Assembly: GCA_016786565.1 (NCBI GenBank)
Contig: JAEUVY010000106.1
Coordinates: 1 to 44,842 of the forward strand
Length of the DNA stretch: 44,842 nt
Source of the DNA: Flavipsychrobacter sp.
Lineage (GTDB): Bacteria > Bacteroidota > Bacteroidia > Chitinophagales > Chitinophagaceae
Direction: 5' to 3'
The position numbers were made by a program, and so were the translations under genes. How positions within the stretch are numbered: the first letter of the stretch is position 1; each line of letters opens with the position of its first letter. Positions 15,321 to 22,565 of the stretch are shown one piece after another. The notes below the pieces were generated by a model. The model saw only the letters and a program-made list of their open reading frames with translations, searched no databases and was not told where the DNA came from.

Positions 15321-16178
15321 ATGAGGCAGTTAAAAATTGCCACCCAGATTACAAATCGTGATTCTCAGGCGGTCGAGAAATACTTGCAGGAAATAAGCAA
15401 GATTTCTATGATCACGCCTGAGGAGGAGACTACACTGGCTCAAAAGATCCACATGGGCGATCAGCGCGCGTTGGAGAAGTTGGTGAAGTCGAATCTCCGT
15501 TTCGTAGTATCGGTGGCTAAGCAATATCAGCATCAGGGACTTTCTCTGAGTGATCTGATCAATGAGGGTAACCTTGGTTTGATCAAAGCCGCGCAGCGCT
15601 TTGACGAAACGAAAGGTTTCAAATTCATATCTTATGCGGTATGGTGGATCCGTCAATCCATTCTTCAGGCATTGGCAGAACAGGGTAGACTTGTGCGCCT
15701 GCCCCAGAACAAGATAGGTACCTACAACAAAGCCAACAAGGCTTTTATTGCTTTTGAGCAGGAGAATGAACGCGAACCATCAACTGAGGAGCTGGCAGAC
15801 ATTCTGGACATGAGCGAAACTGAAGTAACCAACATCTTCACCAGCAATACACGTCACACATCGCTCGATGCACCAGTGCATGAAGCTGAGGACGTAGCAA
15901 TGGGTGACCTGCTGGAGGGTAGCAGCGACACTGATCAGGATGTGATGAAAGACTCTCTCAGGAATGAGATCCGTCGCATCCTTAAGTCGCTGAGTCAGCG
16001 TGAAGCTGAGATCCTTGCGGCCTACTTCGGACTGGAAGGTGACAGCGGGCCAAGCATAGAGGAAATAGGCGAAAAGTTCGACCTTACTAAGGAGCGTATC
16101 CGCCAGATAAAAGAGCGTGCTATCAAACGTTTGCAGAAAGCACGTTACAGCAATGCACTGAAGGTATATCTGGGTTAA
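15321..16178 (+). CDS. rpoD: Housekeeping RNA polymerase sigma factor
   Basis: A 285-residue primary sigma factor of the short Bacteroidota type, lacking the large region 1.1 of proteobacterial sigma-70. Region 1.2 starts near residue 17 (VEKYLQEISKI). Regions 2.1-2.4 contain LRFVVSVAKQYQHQG, DLINEGNLGLIKAAQRFD and FISYAVWWIRQSI, the part that binds core enzyme and the -7 element. Region 4 has the helix-turn-helix SIEEIGEKFDLTKERIRQIK near residues 244-265. The N-terminus MRQLKI is that of other Bacteroidota RpoD proteins, so the start is secure. It should direct the TAnnTTTG promoters listed here. It has a strong terminator. Confidence 0.96.
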   Translation: MRQLKIATQITNRDSQAVEKYLQEISKISMITPEEETTLAQKIHMGDQRALEKLVKSNLRFVVSVAKQYQHQGLSLSDLINEGNLGLIKAAQRFDETKGFKFISYAVWWIRQSILQALAEQGRLVRLPQNKIGTYNKANKAFIAFEQENEREPSTEELADILDMSETEVTNIFTSNTRHTSLDAPVHEAEDVAMGDLLEGSSDTDQDVMKDSLRNEIRRILKSLSQREAEILAAYFGLEGDSGPSIEEIGEKFDLTKERIRQIKERAIKRLQKARYSNALKVYLG

Positions 16179-16208
16179 GCTTACTGTTTTATCGGGATCA
16201 TATAATTG

Positions 16209-16238
16209 CAGGAGACGGGAACGTCTCCTGTTTCTTTT
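16209..16238 (+). terminator. Terminator of rpoD
   Basis: 9-bp stem (caggagacg / cgtctcctg), GGAA loop, then tttcttttaa. It reaches the stop codon of the convergent EamA gene. Confidence 0.9.
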
Positions 16239-17103
16239 AATCACCATACGCTATAAGCAGAATGGCTCCGGTAGCAAGGAGCAGACCCATGAGCTTTTGC
16301 TTGTTAGCCTTTTCGCTGAATAACACTATAGCCACGATGGAAGTGAGTATCAGCACAGAAATATTGAACAATGGAATGGTGGCTGAACTCTGGAATACGC
16401 CACTGTTCAGACCTTTTACAAAAAAATAGATCGAGAAAAAGTTTGGAATACCCAATGCGATACCTGCTATGACATTTTTCAGCGCGAATTGCATTTTTCC
16501 TGTTATCGTAAGCACTCCAAGTATTATCAGACCTGTCAGGCCGGCCACAGCAAATATCATTATGGTGCCTGCAGCCTGATCGGCCCGGGTGACAAGAAAT
16601 CGGGTCTGTACAAAGTTTACCAGGGTATCCAGTCCGCCACTTAACGCGAAGAGAAGGGTGGGCCACAGTAAGGATTTAGCTGATTTTTCTTCACCTCCAG
16701 AACGGGTGCTTAGGTACACCGCAGGGAATGCGAGTAGTATTCCGGCCACCTTTATAAGACCCAATGACTCATTATAGAGGATCACTGAACAAACAACCGG
16801 GATTATGAGCGATAGCTTACTCGCCATAATGGTTGTGGTCATGCCGTCAACCTTGGTGCAATACGTGGTGAGGTTGAAGATGACAATAAATGACACGCCA
16901 AGTAAAACTGACCACGGGAACCAGGGGGCGTCAAATGTGGCAGCGTTCAACGGTTTTTGCCCGGTGAAGATCCAGCCGGTAACTACACAAGTGCAGTAGT
17001 TGACAACAATTGCCTGGAGCGCGGTAATCTCAAATTTTGCAAACAGTTTCAGTACGACTGAAACGATAACGTTGAAAAGAAGAGCAAGTATGAGGTAGAG
17101 CAA
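16237..17103 (-). CDS. EamA/DMT-family transporter
   Basis: A 288-residue inner-membrane protein with about ten hydrophobic helices in two similar halves (about 1-138 and 150-286), the layout of drug/metabolite transporters with two EamA domains. Typical pieces are MASKLSLIIPVVCSVILYNESL at the end of the first half (shown only as landmark ends MASKL and YNESL) and FNISVLILTSI and LFSEKANKQKLMG in the second. The only good start is a TTG at 17103. It follows the SCO gene with a 39-nt gap and is likely co-transcribed with it. The substrate cannot be told. Confidence 0.82.
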   Translation of the reverse strand: MLYLILALLFNVIVSVVLKLFAKFEITALQAIVVNYCTCVVTGWIFTGQKPLNAATFDAPWFPWSVLLGVSFIVIFNLTTYCTKVDGMTTTIMASKLSLIIPVVCSVILYNESLGLIKVAGILLAFPAVYLSTRSGGEEKSAKSLLWPTLLFALSGGLDTLVNFVQTRFLVTRADQAAGTIMIFAVAGLTGLIILGVLTITGKMQFALKNVIAGIALGIPNFFSIYFFVKGLNSGVFQSSATIPLFNISVLILTSIVAIVLFSEKANKQKLMGLLLATGAILLIAYGD

Positions 17104-17142
17104 TGGAGATCGATTGTGCTAATTTGCTTGTTTTGACTCCGG

Positions 17143-17793
17143 TTACAATTTTTCGTTTTTTTCTTCTATCAATGTTTTGATGTCACTTACGATCTTTTTC
17201 ACTGCTTCGTCTTCAAGTCCATCGTAGAAGCCACGTATACGGCCATGATGATCGACAAGTATGTAGTGATTGTCGTGGATGAAGTCTTTGTCTATGCTCA
17301 CACCGCTCGTATCGTCCTCAGCGCTTATCAGGTAGCTGTATCTTGCCATGTCATACAATTTCTGCTTGTCGCCTGTCAGGAACATCCATTGCAGCGGGTC
17401 TGCATCAAAATGCAGGCTGTATGCTTTCAGAGCTGCGACAGTATCTTTTTTGGGGTCAACAGTATGTGATAGAAACATTACATTTTTGTTGCCTTTGAAC
17501 TCTTTGTAGATCTTAGCGAGGTTTTCGTTCATTTTCGGGCATATTCCTTTACATGTGGCGAAAAAATATTCGACCACCACAATTTTGCCCGCTATATCGG
17601 CATTGGTAATGGTTTTGCCATCCTGATTGGTAAATGAAAAATCACTAATGTGATGGTTTTGTTCGTTCCCTATGACCGGCAGGGCTGACCGGCGCTTTTT
17701 TTCTGTACTTACTGAATAATAGTAACTGAGAAATGCTACGCCCAAAACAATGAAGAAAGATATTAATATGATTCCGGTTTTGTTCTTTTTCAT
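17143..17793 (-). CDS. SCO1/SenC-type copper chaperone
   Basis: A 216-residue thioredoxin-fold protein with one N-terminal membrane anchor (about 8-26), facing the periplasm. The copper ligands are Cys81 and Cys85 in ATCKGICPK and probably His173 in FIHDNH, the standard SCO triad. Family members deliver copper to the CuA site of cytochrome oxidase or keep its cysteines reduced. A second SCO gene lies at 32230 inside the oxidase operon; this copy is shorter and stands with a transporter. The ATG is only 4 nt after a TAGTTTTG element, so the mRNA may be leaderless. Confidence 0.9.
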   Translation of the reverse strand: MKKNKTGIILISFFIVLGVAFLSYYYSVSTEKKRRSALPVIGNEQNHHISDFSFTNQDGKTITNADIAGKIVVVEYFFATCKGICPKMNENLAKIYKEFKGNKNVMFLSHTVDPKKDTVAALKAYSLHFDADPLQWMFLTGDKQKLYDMARYSYLISAEDDTSGVSIDKDFIHDNHYILVDHHGRIRGFYDGLEDEAVKKIVSDIKTLIEEKNEKL

Positions 17794-17797
17794 TTGG

Positions 17798-17805
17798 CAA
17801 AACTA
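17798..17805 (-). promoter_or_regulatory. -7 element at the SCO gene start
   Basis: TAGTTTTG on the minus strand, an exact TAnnTTTG, ending 4 nt before the ATG at 17793. A TTTG lies 24 nt upstream (minus strand, 17833-17830), slightly farther than usual. Confidence 0.5.
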
Positions 17806-18103
17806 CGCATAACGTTGTCAATTTTGCCGCAAAGCCTGCAAAGAATCCACGGGCTATGAAGATTCTAACAAACAATGGGTTGTCTACGCCTATCAGATAA
17901 GAAAGTAACATTGCGGCCGAGCATAATCGGGCAAATAAAATATGGCGTTTTGTTTTTGTTTCTGAGTAAATTAGTATTAATTTGCGTAACATGAGCGTAA
18001 TAGCGAGTGGGAATTAACTATGCTTTTTGTTAAAAGCATTGGGTAAGTTCGTTTTCATATGTTACGTTCATTACCAGCTAACTGACTATTTAATTTATAC
18101 TAC
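17806..18103. other. Spacer before the T9SS gene cluster, with a hairpin
   Basis: No gene seen. A perfect 8-bp hairpin, ATGCTTTT-TGTT-AAAAGCAT, at 18020-18039 lies 64 nt before the first cluster gene. No exact TAnnTTTG is present; attaatttgc at 17974-17983 is near. The promoter of the cluster is therefore uncertain. Confidence 0.4.
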
Positions 18104-19870
18104 ATGAAGAAGATTGGTTTACTCCTGTTTATCAGTTGTTTATCTCTGGTTTCGTTTGCTCAGAATACGGTTGATATATTTTGCACCGGGCCGCTGGGTA
18201 GTTATACAACAGGCTCATCAACCTCCAGTCTCAGATCAGACAACGCAATCAGGGCCACTACGATTTTTGGCTCCTCCACCCGCGGATATGGTGTGTTCAG
18301 TCTGTCGTCAATTCCTCCATCGGCAGTTATCACCAGTGTTGAATTGCACTTTAACGTCGAGACAGTCTCGCCCGGTGGTGGTGGTGGCTGGACCACAAGA
18401 GGGGTTGTTGGCGACCTTTCCACCATCACAGCACCTGCCACATTGTATACTACCATGGGGTTGGGAACATCACTTTATACCACTACCTACGGCACAACGC
18501 CGGGTAACAAGGTGCTTCCTACAGCGGCGGCTGCGGAAGCATTCATTGGTGCTAACCTCGGAGGTACGGTGTCTATTGTATGGACCACGAACTCGACAAG
18601 GATCTATAACATAACCGGAGAGACCGGTATTGCCGCCACAACCGGCGTACATGCTCCTTTCCTTCGCGTTACCTACAATTGCCCGGGCATCACTGCGCTA
18701 GCTGCATCGGGGCCTGCCGCAATGCCATGTCCTAACACACCTTTCGATCTCACAAGTGCTGTCACAGGTACTATAGCTTCCTATTCGTGGACCGGACCTC
18801 TTGGTTTCGCGTCTACTATGGCCAACCCAACGGTAAGTTCAGGTTTGCCATCAACAGGAAACTACACGCTTACGGTGACGGATGCTACCGGTTGCAGCGC
18901 GCAGACTACGGTAAATGTACCAGTTTTCCCTGCACCGTCTACCACGATCAGTCCACTTACACCAACCGCATTTTGTGCCGGTGGCGACTGTACGCTTGAA
19001 GCAACTGCCGTTGCAGGTAATACTTACCAGTGGTACGACAACGGTACTGCAATTGCCGGAGCGACTAATTCTTCATTCACTGCTACAGGGAATGGAAGTT
19101 ACAAAGTAGAAGTTACCGATGTTAACGGATGTTCTGCAATCACTACGGCACCTACCAACACTGTTTTGTTAGACACGCCAGGTGTGAACCCCGGAGATAC
19201 CGTGCTGCTGTGTAATGGTGAAACAGTAACATTATCTGTTGACGTGAATGGTGTGGGTAGTGGTATAGCGTACCAGTGGCAGAAGAACGGTTCGAATATT
19301 GGCGGATCTATCAGCAATTCTTACCTGGTTTCTTCATCGGGCACTTATCGCTGTCAGGTATCTGTGCCATCTACAACATGCTCTACTGTCTCAAGGGAAG
19401 TTTACGTTGTTGTAAATTCATATCCGGTACCTGTGATCACTTCAACCGGTGGCGTGTTAAGCACTGCATCAACTTTCGTTGCTTACCAATGGTTCCTTAA
19501 TACGATCGCAATTACAGGTGCTACGTCAAGCACATATGTGCCAACGGTTCCCGGTAGCTATCGCGTGCGTGTAACCGACAATGCCGGATGTTCTGCATAT
19601 TCAAATGCATATTCTACTTACACTACCGGAGTAGCCGATCTGGGGACAGGTGTCGTGAAGGTGTTTCCTAATCCTGTGTACGACAAGCTCACTATAGTAG
19701 CACCTGCTGCTGTTACGGCCGTGGTAACAAGTGTTGAGGGTAGAGTGCTTATTACTGAAAGGAACGCCCGTGTTATTGACATGCACGAGTTTCCGGCCGG
19801 TCTGTACATCATTAATTTTTACAATGAGGCAGGTGACAAAGTAGGAATGGAAAAGATATACAGGAACTAA
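18104..19870 (+). CDS. Secreted Ig-like/PKD protein with T9SS sorting signal (cluster gene 1)
   Basis: 588 residues. Signal peptide 1-20 (ending VSFAQ). Residues about 21-205 form a DNRLRE-like beta domain (GYGVFSLSSIPPSAVITSVE). Then come Ig/PKD-like modules of about 80 residues marked by YSWTG, YQWYDNG, YQWQKNG and YQWFLN with GxYxVxVTDxxGCS ends. The last 70 residues are a T9SS sorting domain (VKVFPNP). This C-terminal domain resembles those of the next two genes (shared pattern NARxIDxxxxPxGLYxxxxYN) more than those of the proteins at 902 and 3502. It is the first of three same-strand genes with gaps of 47 and 44 nt, a probable operon. Role: likely surface adhesin or matrix protein; no enzyme domain. 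Confidence 0.83.
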   Translation: MKKIGLLLFISCLSLVSFAQNTVDIFCTGPLGSYTTGSSTSSLRSDNAIRATTIFGSSTRGYGVFSLSSIPPSAVITSVELHFNVETVSPGGGGGWTTRGVVGDLSTITAPATLYTTMGLGTSLYTTTYGTTPGNKVLPTAAAAEAFIGANLGGTVSIVWTTNSTRIYNITGETGIAATTGVHAPFLRVTYNCPGITALAASGPAAMPCPNTPFDLTSAVTGTIASYSWTGPLGFASTMANPTVSSGLPSTGNYTLTVTDATGCSAQTTVNVPVFPAPSTTISPLTPTAFCAGGDCTLEATAVAGNTYQWYDNGTAIAGATNSSFTATGNGSYKVEVTDVNGCSAITTAPTNTVLLDTPGVNPGDTVLLCNGETVTLSVDVNGVGSGIAYQWQKNGSNIGGSISNSYLVSSSGTYRCQVSVPSTTCSTVSREVYVVVNSYPVPVITSTGGVLSTASTFVAYQWFLNTIAITGATSSTYVPTVPGSYRVRVTDNAGCSAYSNAYSTYTTGVADLGTGVVKVFPNPVYDKLTIVAPAAVTAVVTSVEGRVLITERNARVIDMHEFPAGLYIINFYNEAGDKVGMEKIYRN

Positions 19871-19917
19871 TTTATTGCGGTACGATATAGAATTTAGACA
19901 CTTTTAACAGGAAAAAT

Positions 19918-22521
19918 ATGAAAGTATTAAAAGCCCTTCTTGCAGCTCTGGTCGTTAGTTTTTCCGGCAACGCGCAGATCGTTGCCTTAAACCCTACCGC
20001 AGAAGGGGGATTTGAATTGGGTTCATCCTTTTCGGCAAATGGATGGGTTGAAGTAACCCCGCCCACCAACCGTTGGATCGTTTCTACAACAGCGCCTCAT
20101 TCAGGAACCAATGTCGCTTTTGTTTCTAACGGCACAGCAAACAATTATTCCTTTACTACGGCCCAAACTTGTCACATCTATCGCGATGTTACAATTCCTT
20201 CAGGCTCAGTATCTATCAATCTTAGTTTTTATTGGAGGAGTACCGGGCAGATAGGCACAGACCGACTGTTGGTATATACCGCTCCTGTTTCAGTTACTCC
20301 TATCGTAAATGTTCCCGCAGCTCCGGCAACTACATTGGCAGCTGGAGCAACACTCGTATGGACTCAGACCGCTACATCGGCAGGATATACGCTTGCAACA
20401 GTTCCTCTTCCTTCCAGTCTTTCGGGAACCACTTTCCGTCTCATATTTACCTGGCAGAACGATGGGGCAACCGGTGCTAACCCTCCGGCTGCCATAGACA
20501 GTATTGGTGTTACTTACAATTGCGCATTCCCCAGTCCGATCGCTGGTGTTACCACAGTGTGTGAGGGCGGGACTTCAGTATTGGGCAGTGCCTCTCCCGG
20601 CGGTACATGGGTGAGTTCTAATCCGGCTGTTGCTACTGTGTCTGCATCGGGAAATATCACAGCGAACGTACAAGGTACTACAACAATCTCTTACACTACC
20701 GGTTGTGCAAATCCTGCAACAACTGTTGTAACAGTTATTGCTGCTCCATCACCCATTTCAGGACCATCTACCGTTTGCGAGGGATCTTCAATAACCCTTA
20801 CCAACACAGCTTGGGGTGGAGGTTGGACCAGTTCAGCACTATCATATGCGACCATCAATTCCATTACCGGTGTGGTAGACGGGTTGGTTCCGGGTACTGC
20901 TACTATGACGTATGCAAATGGTTGTGGCTCGCCCGTTACAAAAACAATAACAATCAATCCTATCCCTGCTGCTATCACAGGAGGGGATACTGTTTGTGAA
21001 GGTGGTGGTACGCTCATGCTTTCAAGTGCTTCTATCGGTGGCACATGGAGTAGTTTGAGTACAGCTAACGCAACTGTAGGTTCCTCATCCGGTGTGGTGA
21101 CAGGTGTTTCAGATGGTACGGTAGCTATTGTGTACACCAATTCTTTTGGTTGTTTCGTTTCGAAAATGGTGACAGTGTCGGCATTGCCTGCACCTATCAC
21201 AGGTGTCTCGCCTTTCTGTGTCGGAAGCAATATTACTCTTTCAAGCACTTTCCCCGGCGGAACCTGGAATAGTGCTATGCCGGGTATAGCAATGATCTCG
21301 TCATCAGGAGTGGTGACAGGTCTGGCAGCAGGCTTCACGACAATTTCCTACAGTAATGGTTGCGGCCCTACAACTGCAATTGTAAGTGTAGATGCACTAC
21401 CTGCCACTATTACCGGTTTCGATACCGTCTGCATAGGTTCTACAACTACTTTTGCTAATTCTGTTGTAGGTGGCACCTGGTCCAGTGGTAATCCTTCTGT
21501 TGCTACAGTTCTGCCAACCTCAGGGATCATTACAGGTGTGTCTGCTGGCGTTTCAGTGATCTATTATACTATGCCGGGCGGCTGTTTTATTTCACGTATC
21601 GTTTATGTTGTAGATGTTCCCGGTCCTATCACGGGTCCAACAGATGTATGCCCCGGAAATTTCATTACGCTTAGCAATGGTACTCCGGGTGGAACATGGA
21701 CCAGTTATGCACCGGGTTCTGCGTCTATCAATCCAACTACCGGTGTTGTGACAGGCATCAATCCTGATATCGTTTCAATTGGTTATACTACTCCCGCAGG
21801 ATGCGTGACCTACACATCGATCACTGTGAATCCTGTTCCATCTCCGATCATCGGTGGTATTAAGTATTGCGCTACCGATGTTGATACGCTCTTCAACGCA
21901 AGCCCGGGTGGCACGTGGACCTCAATAACTCCGGGTGTGGCAAGTATCGGTAACAGTACAGGTATTATGACCACTCTTTCAGGTGGTACTGCTATAATCA
22001 GGTACACGCTCACGTCTACGGGTTGCTCTACAACTAAATCTTTTACAGTCAACCCGCTACCGGTACCTGTTGCGAGTTTCGTATGGTCAACCAACACATT
22101 TGAAACCGGTACATGGTATGTAAGCTATCAGTGGTATCATAGTGTATTCGGAAAATTACCGGGCGCTACATTGTACAAAGTTGCGGGTGCCTTCAACGGA
22201 AACTATTCTGTTGAGGTGACTGACACAAACGGCTGTACCAACAGGTCTACTCCGGTGCCATATGCTACATGGATGGGTGTTGGCGCTGTACAAGGTCAAC
22301 CAGTGTATTCTGTTTTCCCCAATCCCGCAACCGATGTTCTGTTCATAGATGCCGACCAAACAGTTAATGCTGTCATCAGCAGCATTGACGGTAAGATGAT
22401 GCTCGAAGAAAAGAATGCGAGGAAAATAGACATAAAAACGCTTCCTTCAGGACTGTACATGCTCACATTGTACAATTCAGATGGCGTGAAAGTCGCTGTT
22501 GAGAAGTTTACAAAACAATAG
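19918..22521 (+). CDS. Secreted protein with seven BIG2-like repeats and T9SS sorting signal (cluster gene 2)
   Basis: 867 residues. Signal peptide about 1-19 (ending GNAQ). Residues about 25-200 look like a jelly-roll of the cleaved-adhesin type (GGFELGSSF, HIYRDVTIPSGS, NLSFYWRSTG). From residue 206, seven BIG2-like repeats of about 72-75 residues follow, each with ITGxxxVCxG, GGTWSS and GxVTGVxxGT. Next is a YQWYHS Ig-like module and a T9SS sorting domain (YSVFPNP). BIG2-type repeats act as stalks or binding modules in bacterial surface proteins. Each repeat has two Cys (VCEG and GC), which could form disulfides. It is probably translated from the same mRNA as its neighbours. Confidence 0.86.
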   Translation: MKVLKALLAALVVSFSGNAQIVALNPTAEGGFELGSSFSANGWVEVTPPTNRWIVSTTAPHSGTNVAFVSNGTANNYSFTTAQTCHIYRDVTIPSGSVSINLSFYWRSTGQIGTDRLLVYTAPVSVTPIVNVPAAPATTLAAGATLVWTQTATSAGYTLATVPLPSSLSGTTFRLIFTWQNDGATGANPPAAIDSIGVTYNCAFPSPIAGVTTVCEGGTSVLGSASPGGTWVSSNPAVATVSASGNITANVQGTTTISYTTGCANPATTVVTVIAAPSPISGPSTVCEGSSITLTNTAWGGGWTSSALSYATINSITGVVDGLVPGTATMTYANGCGSPVTKTITINPIPAAITGGDTVCEGGGTLMLSSASIGGTWSSLSTANATVGSSSGVVTGVSDGTVAIVYTNSFGCFVSKMVTVSALPAPITGVSPFCVGSNITLSSTFPGGTWNSAMPGIAMISSSGVVTGLAAGFTTISYSNGCGPTTAIVSVDALPATITGFDTVCIGSTTTFANSVVGGTWSSGNPSVATVLPTSGIITGVSAGVSVIYYTMPGGCFISRIVYVVDVPGPITGPTDVCPGNFITLSNGTPGGTWTSYAPGSASINPTTGVVTGINPDIVSIGYTTPAGCVTYTSITVNPVPSPIIGGIKYCATDVDTLFNASPGGTWTSITPGVASIGNSTGIMTTLSGGTAIIRYTLTSTGCSTTKSFTVNPLPVPVASFVWSTNTFETGTWYVSYQWYHSVFGKLPGATLYKVAGAFNGNYSVEVTDTNGCTNRSTPVPYATWMGVGAVQGQPVYSVFPNPATDVLFIDADQTVNAVISSIDGKMMLEEKNARKIDIKTLPSGLYMLTLYNSDGVKVAVEKFTKQ
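20533..22074 (+). repeat. Seven BIG2-like coding repeats in cluster gene 2
   Basis: Seven diverged units of about 220 nt. Recurrent DNA phrases include ggtggcacctgg-like (GGTW) and acaggtgt (TGV). Boundaries approximate. Confidence 0.8.
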
Positions 22522-22565
22522 AAGCAGTAGTCAGACAGGAATAGAATATTAAACCAAGCAGGGAA

